Notes: generated from the sequence alone by a model not told the origin. DNA of 64,000 bases from Megamonas hypermegale (GCA_002314325.1 DCFC01000013.1:6602-70601); one strand, 5' to 3'; shown: positions 6,638 through 14,880, numbered from the stretch's first letter. Made by a program: numbers and translations.

Positions 6638-7591
6638 ATGGCAATAAAGACAATTATGACCGCCGCTCAGATGGCGAATGATGAAAAAGCGTGGCTTGCA
6701 CTGAGAAATAAATATATCGGCGGTAGTGATGCAGGTTCGGTTGCAGGTTTTAGCAAGTGGAAAAGTCCGTATCAGCTCTATCTGGAAAAGACAGGTAAAC
6801 AGCAGGCGGAAGATTTATCCGGTAATATGCGCGTTTGGTTCGGCAAGCGCGCAGAGCAGATTGTCGCCGACAGATTTACGCTTGATACCGGCAAGAAGCT
6901 CCGTAAAACGGGCGTATGGGTGAATGACAAATATCCGTGGGCGTGTGCAACGCTTGACCGGATGATTACGGGCGAAAATTCTTTCCTTGAATGCAAAACA
7001 TCCAGCGGTTTTACCAAAGACCGCTGGCAGGAAGGACAGATACCGGACAATTATTACTGTCAGATACTGCATTATATGACCGTTATGGAAATGGATTACT
7101 GCTATATCGCCTGCCTTTTTGACAACTGCTCCGATTATGTAATCCGCAAAGTCGAGTTCAATGAAGAAGATGCTAAAGCGCTGATGAGTGCGGAACAGGC
7201 TTTCTTTGAAAATATGGCACTCGGCATTGAACCGCCGGTTGACGGCTCGGAGGCATGCGGCAAGGCACTGAGTGAAAAATTCAAAGGCGGCAAAATCGAG
7301 CCGGTGGAACTTGGTTCAGATGTACTCGATACGGTAACGAAACTTTTAACAGCACAGGCACAGGAAAAAGAAATAAAGCAAACCATACAAAGATACCAAA
7401 ATGAATTAAAAACGGCTCTCGGCGACAATGAGCACGGTTATGCAGGAAATTATGAAGTGAATTGGACTACCGTAAAAGCGCGTCAAAGTATCGACAGCAA
7501 ACTGCTTAAAAAGGAACAGCCGGAAATCTATGCAAAGTATCTGAAAGAAGGAGCACCTTCCCGCAGATTTTCGATAAAAAAATTAGGTTAA
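6638..7591 (+). CDS. YqaJ-family viral recombinase exonuclease
   Basis: 317 residues, the usual family length. The N-terminal nuclease shows YIGGSDAGSVAGFSKWKSP, a downstream LDR Asp, and an ECK triad element (NSFLECKTSS), followed by YYCQILHYM. YqaJ enzymes resect double-stranded DNA 5' to 3' and hand the single strand to RecT, encoded 18 bp downstream. Together they form the phage annealing recombination module. Confidence 0.9.
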   Translation: MAIKTIMTAAQMANDEKAWLALRNKYIGGSDAGSVAGFSKWKSPYQLYLEKTGKQQAEDLSGNMRVWFGKRAEQIVADRFTLDTGKKLRKTGVWVNDKYPWACATLDRMITGENSFLECKTSSGFTKDRWQEGQIPDNYYCQILHYMTVMEMDYCYIACLFDNCSDYVIRKVEFNEEDAKALMSAEQAFFENMALGIEPPVDGSEACGKALSEKFKGGKIEPVELGSDVLDTVTKLLTAQAQEKEIKQTIQRYQNELKTALGDNEHGYAGNYEVNWTTVKARQSIDSKLLKKEQPEIYAKYLKEGAPSRRFSIKKLG

Positions 7592-7609
7592 TAAAAGGAG
7601 ATTGATATT

Positions 7610-8479
7610 ATGGCAAGTACAAAAGGCGGATTACTCGCAAAAACGAATAACGCAGTGACGGCGAAAAAACCGACAACGATAAAAGGCTGGATTGTGGCAT
7701 ATAAGGACCAGATTGCAAAGGCACTGCCGAGCGTGATGACACCGGAACGATTTACGCGCATTGCACTAACGGCGGTTTCTAATAATCCGCAGCTAGCGCA
7801 TTGCACGCCGATGAGTTTTCTCGGGGCAATGATGCAGGCAGCACAACTCGGGCTTGAGCCGAATACGCCGCTCGGGCAGGCATATTTAATTCCGTATCGC
7901 AACAAAGGCACGCTTGAAGCACAGTTCCAGATTGGGTACAAAGGATTGATTGACCTTGCCTATAGAAGCGGAGAAATCACGGATATTGCGGCCCATGTCG
8001 TTTATGAAAATGATGTGTTTGAATTTGAATACGGACTTACGCCGAAACTGGTGCATAAACCGGTACTCAAAAACCGTGGTGATGCCATTTTATACTACGG
8101 CGTATATCACACTAAAAGCGGCGGCTACGGCTTCGAAGTTATGAGCGTTGAGGATATCGACGAGTATAAAAAGAAATTCAGCCAGTCGGCAAACAGTAAA
8201 TATTCGCCGTGGACGACAAATTTTGACGCTATGGCGAAAAAGACGGTACTCAAGCAACTGCTCAAATATGCGCCGATTAAAACGGATTTTGTAAGAAATA
8301 TAACGACTGATGAAACGATTAAGAGTAATCTCTCCGAACATATGACCGATATCGCCGATGAAACGACGATTGATATGGAAGATATTCAAGATGAACCGAC
8401 AAACAGCGAAAATCCTAAAAATGTAGATATGGAAACGGGAGAAATCTTGGAAAAAGAAAATCAACCAACGGCAAATTGA
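7610..8479 (+). CDS. recT: RecT single-strand annealing protein
   Basis: 289 residues. The core LGLEPNTPLGQAYLIPY and FQIGYKGLIDLAYRSGEI is diagnostic of RecT/RecA-independent annealases. The C-terminal 40 residues are acidic and probably contact a partner. AAAGGAG precedes ATG 7610. It pairs with the exonuclease upstream for concatemer formation or recombination-dependent replication. Confidence 0.95.
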   Translation: MASTKGGLLAKTNNAVTAKKPTTIKGWIVAYKDQIAKALPSVMTPERFTRIALTAVSNNPQLAHCTPMSFLGAMMQAAQLGLEPNTPLGQAYLIPYRNKGTLEAQFQIGYKGLIDLAYRSGEITDIAAHVVYENDVFEFEYGLTPKLVHKPVLKNRGDAILYYGVYHTKSGGYGFEVMSVEDIDEYKKKFSQSANSKYSPWTTNFDAMAKKTVLKQLLKYAPIKTDFVRNITTDETIKSNLSEHMTDIADETTIDMEDIQDEPTNSENPKNVDMETGEILEKENQPTAN

Positions 8480-8493
8480 AATGAGGTGGCAAA

Positions 8494-9318
8494 ATGGGCG
8501 AACTGGAGCAAGGCGACAAGAAGGAATTTACAGGTGTATTTGTACCGGCAGATATATTAATGGCTCAAGATTTGACACCACTTCAAAAATTACTATACGC
8601 AGAAATATTGGCACTCTCCGGTAATGACGGTTGCTTTGCTTCCAGCTCTCATTTTGCCCAGCATCTTTGTATAACCGAACGCAGGATACGAAGTAATTTA
8701 GCTGATTTGGAAAAATTGGGATATATAACAAGAACAGTTACAAAGACCAATGTTAGAGTAATTCAGATAGCTAAATTATCTGATGAGGTAGGACGCAAAC
8801 GTCCTAGGGGTAGGACACCAGCGTCCGGGGAGGTAGGACATGAGCGTCCTAGGGGTAGGACGGAAACGTCCGCCGAGGTAGGACGCAAACGTCCACATAA
8901 ATATAATAATAAAAACAATATAAATACAAATGGAAATACAAAAGAAATAGTAGCACCTACAGCGGCGGAAAATCCTCTCGATAATATCTGCAAATTGTAC
9001 CTGCGGGAGATAAGCAATAAATCCTGCTGTTCTCCGCTGGAAACGGATAAGCTATCGAAACTCATATCAGAGTACGGAGCAGATACAGTAAAAGAAGCAA
9101 TCGAAATAGCCGTGATGCGTAATCGGCGCTCACTGGCTTATATCGAAGGAATATTGAAAAATACAGGCGGTGATGAAAACGGAAGCAGAACAGAAAAAGC
9201 CGCAGTGGTTCGACGCGGAAAACCAGCCGGACGTGGTGGCTTATATAAATCGCGTAAGGTCGAAACAATCGAAGATGTCGAAAGAAAGTTTGCTAACGAA
9301 ACAAGTGGTTGGGATTAA
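8494..9318 (+). CDS. Phage replication initiator with winged-helix N-terminus
   Basis: 274 residues. An N-terminal winged helix (LTPLQKLLYAEILAL, then FAQHLCITERRIRSNLADLE) is typical of phage replisome organisers. Residues about 98-134 are a Gly/Arg-rich repeat encoded by the iterons at 8787-8894. A C-terminal helical domain (TDKLSKLISEYGADTVKEAI) is probably the loader-contact region. The origin lies inside the initiator gene, as in lambda O. The next gene is a DnaC-like loader overlapping its 3' end. Confidence 0.8.
   Translation: MGELEQGDKKEFTGVFVPADILMAQDLTPLQKLLYAEILALSGNDGCFASSSHFAQHLCITERRIRSNLADLEKLGYITRTVTKTNVRVIQIAKLSDEVGRKRPRGRTPASGEVGHERPRGRTETSAEVGRKRPHKYNNKNNINTNGNTKEIVAPTAAENPLDNICKLYLREISNKSCCSPLETDKLSKLISEYGADTVKEAIEIAVMRNRRSLAYIEGILKNTGGDENGSRTEKAAVVRRGKPAGRGGLYKSRKVETIEDVERKFANETSGWD
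8787..8894 (+). repeat. Five iterons: probable phage replication origin
   Basis: GGTAGGACNNNNNCGTCC occurs at 8787-8804, 8809-8826, 8832-8849, 8854-8871 and 8877-8894. Starts alternate 22 and 23 bp apart (45 bp per pair), so all copies face the same side of the helix and the coding frame is kept every 15 codons. Each copy is itself a GGAC-N5-GTCC dyad. They are the likely binding sites of the protein encoded around them. Confidence 0.75.
8895..8947. other. A/T-rich stretch beside the iterons
   Basis: Directly after the fifth iteron, about 50 bp are almost pure A/T, encoding an Asn/Lys-rich stretch. An A/T-rich segment beside initiator iterons is the usual DNA-unwinding element. The assignment rests on position and composition. 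Confidence 0.5.
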
Positions 9319-9907
9319 AGATAAAGAGCTTTTGCAGGCTGGTATCTTTGAACGATTTAAAAACGTATCATTTCAGACAATAAGCGTAGATAATGATATT
9401 CGGGAAAATGCCGAGATGATATACCGCTATGCAAAAAATATAGATAAATACGTGGCAGAGGGCAAAGGGCTAATCCTTTCCGGAAGTTACGGCACTATGA
9501 AAACAACGCTTGCTGTATGTGTGCTAAGAAAATTTATCGAGCAGGGCGGCAGCGGATTGTTTATCCCGATGTGCTCCATTATGGACAATCTCTATAGTAT
9601 GCGGGCACGAAGTCTGGAAGAGTGGGGCAGATTTGAAATGCGGCTGCGGGAAACAAAGCTGCTCGTGATTGATGATTTGGGCGGAGAAGATGTATCAGCG
9701 CCGTGGGTGCTGCCAAAGGTAAACAGCATAATTACAGAACGTTACAACCGCAAAAAGCCCGTAATAATCACCACGAACATGACGAAAGACGAACTACTGG
9801 ACACATATTCCGGCAGGATTATCGACAGGCTCAAATCGACAAACTTTTATATAGTGTTTAATGCAAAATCCAAGCGTAAAGGTTTAAATCTTGATGAATT
9901 AAGGTGA
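9173..9907 (+). CDS. DnaC-like helicase loader ATPase
   Basis: 244 residues. Walker A is GSYGTMKTT, in which the usual Gly before Lys is Met; Walker B is LLVIDDLGGED, and a sensor-like TTNMTKDEL follows. AAA+ loaders of this type place the replicative helicase at the origin. ATG 9173 follows AGGCGG but overlaps the initiator gene by about 146 bp. A later ATG near 9277 (MSKESLLTK) would give a short overlap but has a weaker ribosome site. Confidence 0.8.
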   Translation: MKTEAEQKKPQWFDAENQPDVVAYINRVRSKQSKMSKESLLTKQVVGIKDKELLQAGIFERFKNVSFQTISVDNDIRENAEMIYRYAKNIDKYVAEGKGLILSGSYGTMKTTLAVCVLRKFIEQGGSGLFIPMCSIMDNLYSMRARSLEEWGRFEMRLRETKLLVIDDLGGEDVSAPWVLPKVNSIITERYNRKKPVIITTNMTKDELLDTYSGRIIDRLKSTNFYIVFNAKSKRKGLNLDELR

Positions 9908-9911
9908 TTGT

Positions 9912-10268
9912 ATGGCTGAACATTTTAAGCACTGCAAATACTGCGGGCGCGAGTTTATCACGACCAATCACAGAATAGGCTATTGCAGTGATGAGTGCAG
10001 AAAGAAAATGTATGTAATTAAAATCCGCAGAGCCGTAGAAAAACAAAACCGCAAACGTGCTAAAATTCCAATTCCTGTATTTGTACCGAAAGAACATCCG
10101 GAACGAGATAAACGGATAGAATTGGCGGAAATAACGGGTATTCATTACGGTACAATTACGGCGTACTGGGACGATAAACAGAAACTGAAAAAAGTGATTG
10201 AATACAAGCAGAGCATAGGCGAAGCAAAACCTGTAAATTTAGATAAATTATTTGAAACAGGAGAATAA
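9912..10268 (+). CDS. Zinc-ribbon protein
   Basis: 118 residues. CKYCGREF at the N-terminus and CSDECRKK about 14 residues later form a treble-clef-like zinc site. A basic region and a possible helix-turn-helix (AEITGIHYGTITAYWDD) suggest DNA binding. It directly follows the loader gene. A similar Cys pattern occurs in the gene at 11228, so the operon carries two such proteins. Role unknown. Confidence 0.55.
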   Translation: MAEHFKHCKYCGREFITTNHRIGYCSDECRKKMYVIKIRRAVEKQNRKRAKIPIPVFVPKEHPERDKRIELAEITGIHYGTITAYWDDKQKLKKVIEYKQSIGEAKPVNLDKLFETGE

Positions 10269-10568
10269 ATGATGAGTAAAAACCGAATTGTTATAAAAGA
10301 TAATTTTTTTCAAAAAAGAACTATATTCACCTATAAAGGCAAGTATTACATGGTATCGACGGTATTTTTGCTGGATAAAATGTATGAAACGTTGATTTTC
10401 ATAAGTGAAAAAGAAGATTATTTATTTTGCGGTACGGGAATATGGGGTGTTAAATATTTCACCGAAAAAGAGGCCCTGAAAGGTCATAACGAGATTATGC
10501 GGGATTTGAAAAAAGGAGAGGCTGATTATTTTTATGATGCCGTAGCTGCATATGAAAAAGAAAAATAA
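10269..10568 (+). CDS. Small phage early protein
   Basis: 99 residues, unrecognised, aromatic-rich and beta-like (TYKGKYYMVSTVFLL). Two adjacent ATGs (10269, 10272) follow GGAG at a good distance. It overlaps the next gene by 17 bp, suggesting coupled translation. Confidence 0.5.
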   Translation: MMSKNRIVIKDNFFQKRTIFTYKGKYYMVSTVFLLDKMYETLIFISEKEDYLFCGTGIWGVKYFTEKEALKGHNEIMRDLKKGEADYFYDAVAAYEKEK

Positions 10569-11253
10569 AACGCAGCTTTATAATGACGAGGTTGTGAAAA
10601 TATATAAAAATCCTCTGCTTACGGTGGATGAAGCGGTAGAGAAATATTTTGAGTTCAAATCGGTGCAGAAATTTTTAAAACGACCGACTGATAAAACGGT
10701 ACATTTCGTTATGGAAAAACTGCTGAACGATTTTTTGCGGATAAACAAAAAGCCGCCGTCGCTGATTGAATACAGGGCGTTTTTCAGATACAAAGTCGAT
10801 TGTGAATTTGACCGGCTGAAGGAAAAAGGAACAATCGAGATAACGGAAAATGTATCGTACTGGTATTCACGATACGTCCGTAAACTTGACGACAGATTCG
10901 CCGCTCTTAATCCCGAAATGGTTGAGATTAACAGTTTGTACGTTGCGCTTATGAATATGGCGGACAGCATGAAGGGCGGCAGGATTTACGAGAGTATAAA
11001 AAGAGAATTGACAAAACTTGAATACAGGGCGGATTTTAAATGTTTTGATTTACTTGTAAGACTGCCGTTTTTTCAGGATATGTTTTATGAAAGGACGAAA
11101 ATACTGATAGCAGTTTTACCGAAGTATGAAAAACACAATTCGCATTTTGAATTTAAATTAATTCCGACAGGAACACTTGAACAAAGAAAGCGGGCTGTGA
11201 ATTTTTTACAAAAGGCGGGGATTGAAGTTGATAAAAATATGCGCCAATCCTGA
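10552..11253 (+). CDS. Phage protein of unknown function
   Basis: 233 residues, mostly helical and basic, with no recognised motif. It has no signal peptide or membrane segment. The N-terminal half resembles a multi-helix nucleic-acid binding bundle only in composition. It overlaps the genes on both sides, so it is clearly part of the early operon. Confidence 0.55.
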   Translation: MKKKNKTQLYNDEVVKIYKNPLLTVDEAVEKYFEFKSVQKFLKRPTDKTVHFVMEKLLNDFLRINKKPPSLIEYRAFFRYKVDCEFDRLKEKGTIEITENVSYWYSRYVRKLDDRFAALNPEMVEINSLYVALMNMADSMKGGRIYESIKRELTKLEYRADFKCFDLLVRLPFFQDMFYERTKILIAVLPKYEKHNSHFEFKLIPTGTLEQRKRAVNFLQKAGIEVDKNMRQS

Positions 11254-11590
11254 ATGTAAAAAAGAGTTTAAACCGAAAAACAACAGGCAGATGTACTGCT
11301 CGACAAAATGCAAAAAAAGAGTGAACAGGATAAACTACAGGAAAAATCCGCCGAAACATGAAGATGATGATAAAGGGTTGCCGATTAGAGAATTTTATTG
11401 CCGTGTCTGCGGAAAATTGGTGCAGGTTAAATCAATAAGTGATAAACGAACGGTGTTTTGTTGCGTGGAGCATGAACGAAAATACTGGAAGCATCCGGAA
11501 AAACATCACCGCGAAACGGCAAATCTCGGCATGAGCGGCGGAATGAGCCTTAATAGTTTAATTCTAAGAGAAAGACGGGATTTATTATGA
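11228..11590 (+). CDS. Double zinc-ribbon protein
   Basis: 120 residues with two Cys clusters: CANPECKKEF plus CSTKCKKRV, and CRVCGKLV plus a later FCCVEH. TTG 11228 lies 8-9 nt from AGGCGGGG; the TTG at 11222 is too close to it. It overlaps the previous gene by 26 bp and the next by 4 bp. Probably nucleic-acid binding; no family assigned. Confidence 0.5.
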   Translation: MIKICANPECKKEFKPKNNRQMYCSTKCKKRVNRINYRKNPPKHEDDDKGLPIREFYCRVCGKLVQVKSISDKRTVFCCVEHERKYWKHPEKHHRETANLGMSGGMSLNSLILRERRDLL

Positions 11591-11829
11591 AAGTAATAGC
11601 GGGAAAAACAGGCAAATACATGAACTACACGGACGGAAAATATATTTACTATGTATCGGGACTTTTAGGAGATAACCAATACGCCGTATGTAAAAAGGAA
11701 ATCGGTTCAAAGAGTTTGGGCAATCATAAGTATAAAAGCAGTTCCAATAAGGTGAGAACAACGCCGGGTGAAGCGCAGGGCTATTTGGACAGATTGGCGC
11801 AGAAAAAGAAATGGGAGGCAGTATCATGA
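11587..11829 (+). CDS. Small phage protein
   Basis: 80 residues, basic and unrecognised (GKYMNYTDGKYIYYVSGLLG). It overlaps the preceding gene by 4 bp and the following ATG by 4 bp (ATGA), typical of a coupled operon. Confidence 0.5.
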   Translation: MKVIAGKTGKYMNYTDGKYIYYVSGLLGDNQYAVCKKEIGSKSLGNHKYKSSSNKVRTTPGEAQGYLDRLAQKKKWEAVS

Positions 11830-12059
11830 AAACAATTTCAAAATATAATCTCATAATAGTAAAACCGATTGCAGTAATTTCGGAAAATGATGACGGCTGG
11901 CGGAAAGAATTGAACGTTGTTTCGTGGCGAAACCAGATGCCGAAATACGATATCCGCAGCTATGCGCCGGATTACTCGAAAATTAGCAAGGGTGTAACAT
12001 TGACGGCAGATGAAATGCAGGAACTAAAAGCTGTTTTAAACAGTATGGAAGAATTTTAA
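11826..12059 (+). CDS. PC4/YdbC-like single-stranded DNA-binding protein
   Basis: 77 residues. WRKELNVVSWRNQMPKYDIR followed by YAPDYSKISKGVTLTADEM matches the compact PC4/p15-like fold of YdbC proteins, which bind single-stranded DNA. GGGAGG precedes ATG 11826. In a phage early operon with RecT and a DnaC-like loader, a replication or recombination accessory role is reasonable. Confidence 0.7.
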   Translation: MKTISKYNLIIVKPIAVISENDDGWRKELNVVSWRNQMPKYDIRSYAPDYSKISKGVTLTADEMQELKAVLNSMEEF

Positions 12060-12066
12060 AGTATCT

Positions 12067-12115
12067 CCAAAGTATCAGCCAAAACATCATTTTGATACTT
12101 TGGCTGATACTTTGG
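12067..12115. repeat. 17-bp perfect inverted repeat
   Basis: CCAAAGTATCAGCCAAA (12067-12083) is perfectly repeated in inverse at 12099-12115 around a 15-nt loop. The 11-mer TGATACTTTGG occurs twice in direct order within it. No T-run follows on either strand. It lies between two early genes and could be a strong transcript hairpin or a protein-binding site. Confidence 0.6.
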
Positions 12116-12148
12116 AAAGTTTTAGAGATGTTTTAGGAAAGTGAAATC

Positions 12149-12337
12149 ATGGCAATTACAAAAACAAGAAAATCTATGGCGAAACGACCGTTGTCTAAGA
12201 TGGAAAAAGTATTTATGGCTGGCAAAGTGTTAATAGAAATACACACCAGAATGAAGCCTAAAAGAGGAAGAATGTTGAAAAAAAACATGGCTTATGAGGC
12301 TGTACGGAATGATAAAAGAAGCAAAGAAAAGGATTGA
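12149..12337 (+). CDS. Small basic phage protein
   Basis: 62 residues, very rich in Lys/Arg and Met, with no motif. AGGAAAGTG precedes ATG 12149. Its charge suggests nucleic-acid binding; otherwise unrecognised. Confidence 0.45.
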   Translation: MAITKTRKSMAKRPLSKMEKVFMAGKVLIEIHTRMKPKRGRMLKKNMAYEAVRNDKRSKEKD

Positions 12338-12343
12338 TAAAAA

Positions 12344-13162
12344 ATGAACGAATTACAGATTTTTAATAACGAACATTTCGGACAAGTTCGAACAGCGCTG
12401 ATTAACGATGAACCGTATTTTATGTTGGCTGATGTATGTAGAGTTTTGGATATAAAAGATAATACTACAGCTAGAAGAAGATTATCTGAAAAGGGGGTGC
12501 ATAGTATGCGTACCCTTACGAATGGTGGAGAACAGCAGGCGACTTTCATCAATGAAAGCAATATGTACAAGCTGGCATTTACCAGCAGAAAAAAGGAAGC
12601 AGAAAATTTCACGGACTGGGTAACGGGTGAAATCCTGCCGACGCTTCGCAAGACGGGCACCTACTCCATGCAAAAAACAAATCCATTGGAAGCACTTCAG
12701 CAAATCGGGCAAAGCATAAATAAAACGATTGAAGCATTAGTGGAACAGGATAAGCGCATGAAAAATATCGAAATGGTAACACGGGTACAAAATGACCGCA
12801 TCGGCAATATGGAAAAGAAGATGCAGCTTGTTTATGACTGTGGGACGATAAACCACGACAACTGGCGGACACATGTAAGACCGCTTATCAATCAGATAGC
12901 CAAATACATTCCGGTACTCGACAGTACGGACCGTTTTAGTGCGGCATGGCAGGAAAGTTATAAAAGATTAGAACAGAAATTCAACTGTAATTTAACACTG
13001 CGGGTAAACAATAAAAAAGAACGTCTGCGCCTTGCCGGAGCTACGAAGAAAGTTATCGCTAAGATAAATAATCTTGATGTAATCGGCGAAGATAAACGTT
13101 TAATCGAATGTTATATTGCCATATTAAAACGCATGGTGCTTGAATATAAGAGGGCGGCATAA
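12344..13162 (+). CDS. Phage antirepressor (Bro-N plus ORF6C-like)
   Basis: 272 residues. The N-terminal Bro-N domain (about 1-105) includes YFMLADVCRVLDIKDNTTAR and FTDWVTGEILPTLRKTG. A middle helical linker precedes a C-terminal DNA-binding domain of ORF6C type (HDNWRTHVRPLINQIAKYI). Such antirepressors relieve repression by binding repressors or operators. It lies far from the immunity region, late in the early operon. Confidence 0.85.
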   Translation: MNELQIFNNEHFGQVRTALINDEPYFMLADVCRVLDIKDNTTARRRLSEKGVHSMRTLTNGGEQQATFINESNMYKLAFTSRKKEAENFTDWVTGEILPTLRKTGTYSMQKTNPLEALQQIGQSINKTIEALVEQDKRMKNIEMVTRVQNDRIGNMEKKMQLVYDCGTINHDNWRTHVRPLINQIAKYIPVLDSTDRFSAAWQESYKRLEQKFNCNLTLRVNNKKERLRLAGATKKVIAKINNLDVIGEDKRLIECYIAILKRMVLEYKRAA

Positions 13163-13527
13163 TGGGGAAAATGCAACGGAGAAAAGGGGCAGCAGGTGAG
13201 CTTGAATTTGCTCATCTGTGCCAAGAACACGGATACATGAACGTTCATCGCACGGCACAACATTGCGGCAAAACGGGACAAGTGGGAGATGTTGAAGGAC
13301 TACCGGGCATTCACATCGAGGTCAAACGGACGGAAAGTCTGCGGCTGTACGATGCGCTGAATCAGTCGAAAAGAGATTGCGCAGCGGCAGACAAAAATGA
13401 AATCCCGATTGTTGCTCATCGCAAAAATAAATCGGAATGGGTTGTAATTATGACTGCCGCAGATTTTTTCAAGATGTATAAAAAATATATGGAAAGTAGT
13501 GAAGATATTGAGCAGGAAAAGATTTAA
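13162..13527 (+). CDS. PDDEXK nuclease, Holliday-junction-resolvase-like
   Basis: 121 residues. GAAGELEFAHLC at the N-terminus, then Asp43 in VGDVEGLPG and Glu53-x-Lys55 in HIEVKR, make the PD-(D/E)xK core. This matches phage resolvase-like proteins of the same size. ATG 13162 overlaps the antirepressor stop (TAATG). It probably resolves branched DNA before packaging. Confidence 0.75.
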   Translation: MGKMQRRKGAAGELEFAHLCQEHGYMNVHRTAQHCGKTGQVGDVEGLPGIHIEVKRTESLRLYDALNQSKRDCAAADKNEIPIVAHRKNKSEWVVIMTAADFFKMYKKYMESSEDIEQEKI

Positions 13528-13894
13528 ATTCCGCCGTATGCCGGCGTGCCGGAAATTCGACAATGCAACACTGCAACAGCAGCACGCAAAAGTAGTGAGT
13601 GAATTTAGGGAATGGGCGGAGGCTTATGCAGATTGCTGTCGAAAAGCCGATAAAAGAATAATGGGCCGCGAGGATTTTGCTCATCTGATGTCAGAGAGTT
13701 TCGACCTCGTGCAAGTGGCACAGCAGTTTATTCATATTGCCATAAAAAATCACGGCGGCCATTACGCCATGACGGAAGATGATGTATACAACAGCGGCTT
13801 TAAGAAAAACAATGACCGCGGTTATTACGATGAAGAGCCGGTGAAAAGCCCATACAGCGGATATATAAAATACATTTATGAAAAGGTGGACTGA
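13499..13894 (+). CDS. Phage protein, possibly MazG-like
   Basis: 131 residues. The helical core EFREWAEAYADCCRKADKRI followed by MSESFDLVQVAQQFIHIA loosely resembles MazG-like all-alpha pyrophosphohydrolases, but a full EExxE metal motif is missing. The GTG 13499 start overlaps the nuclease gene by 29 bp. The ribosome site is poor, and a start further in is possible. Confidence 0.45.
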   Translation: MKILSRKRFKFRRMPACRKFDNATLQQQHAKVVSEFREWAEAYADCCRKADKRIMGREDFAHLMSESFDLVQVAQQFIHIAIKNHGGHYAMTEDDVYNSGFKKNNDRGYYDEEPVKSPYSGYIKYIYEKVD

Positions 13895-13896
13895 AT

Positions 13897-14043
13897 ATGA
13901 AAAATATTGAAGTGATAAAGAGAATGCCAACGCGGCACGAATTGGAAGAGTATAAAAAGCGCAAAAAGAAAGACGCTGAGATTATCGGCAGTGTATGTAT
14001 GGTGATTATCGTTGTGGCGGCGGGACTGCTTTTAATCGGTTAG
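13897..14043 (+). CDS. Small membrane protein
   Basis: 48 residues starting MKNIEVIKRMPTRHELEEY, with a Lys-rich segment and a C-terminal transmembrane helix (SVCMVIIVVAAGLLLIG). AAGGTGGA precedes ATG 13897. It is a tail-anchored topology. Unrecognised; coding is supported by the ribosome site, packing and helix. Confidence 0.5.
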   Translation: MKNIEVIKRMPTRHELEEYKKRKKKDAEIIGSVCMVIIVVAAGLLLIG

Positions 14044-14054
14044 GAGCGGATAAA

Positions 14055-14273
14055 ATGGCAAACTACAGAAATCTGAATACAAAGTATGCGAACAAATTGC
14101 GGGAAGATATAAAGGCGATGATGGACGAGAAAGGAATTTTGCTGACGGAGCTGGCGGATAGAGCTAATATCGAAAAGAGTGTATTGCGAAATTATATTAA
14201 CGGGCGCAATGATATCAACAGCGGTAATCTGATTGCTGTTTTAAAAGTACTGGGATATAATTTACAAATTTGA
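14055..14273 (+). CDS. Small XRE-family HTH regulator
   Basis: 72 residues, essentially one helix-turn-helix (GILLTELADRANIEKSVLRN). ATG 14055 follows TAGGAGCGG by 5 nt, so earlier starts reaching back to 13995 are unlikely. It lies at the early/late boundary before a hairpin and the late regulator. Confidence 0.7.
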   Translation: MANYRNLNTKYANKLREDIKAMMDEKGILLTELADRANIEKSVLRNYINGRNDINSGNLIAVLKVLGYNLQI

Positions 14274-14277
14274 TTTT

Positions 14278-14300
14278 AAGGGCGGAAACTACCGCCCTTT
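14278..14300 (+). terminator. GC-rich hairpin after the HTH gene
   Basis: AAGGGCGG and CCGCCCTT pair perfectly around a 6-nt loop, followed by only a few Ts. It is probably a weak terminator or a pause between the early operon and the late regulator. Confidence 0.5.
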
Positions 14301-14330
14301 TAGGCGTCTTTAAGCGAAAGGAGATTTATA

Positions 14331-14852
14331 ATGCCAGAAAATAATACGGATATCAAAAAAGCCATTGAGTGGTTAAGACAAGTAGAAAATGCGAAACAAG
14401 CCATGTTGCAATGTGAATGTATGTTTCAGGATTTAAGAAATACGCAAAACATTACATCCGGATATGAACGTGGATATGAAAAAGTAAAAGATGAAAATGG
14501 GAAAGAAACTGGTGAAATAAAATCCTTCACCAGATTAAAAGGCGCTAGTAGTGGCGGTAAAGAGCATGATATAAGCGATTTTATTGCGGTTTTGGTAGCG
14601 GAAGAACAGGAACTGGAGAGATATAAGACGGATTGGCTTAATAAACGTATAGAGGTTAAGAAGTTCTTGATGAGCTTGAATATGAATGAAAAGATTAAAA
14701 CAATACTTATTTTCCGCTATATCGGGTTATATGAATGGGATGAAATTGCTAAAAAATTGGGCATGAGTAATACATGGGTTCATAGCCTAAAAAAGCAGGG
14801 ATTACAGATAGTAGCGAGAAATTTAAAAAAATACTTTGCGAAAGTGTACTAA
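14331..14852 (+). CDS. ArpU/RinA-like late transcription regulator
   Basis: 173 residues. A long helical N-terminus is followed by a sigma-70-region-4-like helix-turn-helix (ILIFRYIGLYEWDEIAKKLG, then SNTWVHSLKKQG). Proteins of this size and fold sit just before terminase genes and switch on late operons. Four 10-bp repeats begin inside its last codons and run past the stop, placing possible binding sites next to the gene. Confidence 0.7.
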   Translation: MPENNTDIKKAIEWLRQVENAKQAMLQCECMFQDLRNTQNITSGYERGYEKVKDENGKETGEIKSFTRLKGASSGGKEHDISDFIAVLVAEEQELERYKTDWLNKRIEVKKFLMSLNMNEKIKTILIFRYIGLYEWDEIAKKLGMSNTWVHSLKKQGLQIVARNLKKYFAKVY

Positions 14853-14880
14853 AGTGTACGAAAGTTTATGGAAGTTTACT
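14841..14880 (+). repeat. Four contiguous 10-bp repeats at the late-regulator stop
   Basis: AAAGTGTACT, AAAGTGTACG, AAAGTTTATG and GAAGTTTACT follow without gaps at exactly 10-bp steps, about one helix turn. They overlap the regulator's stop codon and precede the region leading to terminase. They are a likely protein-binding array, possibly for that regulator. Confidence 0.6.
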
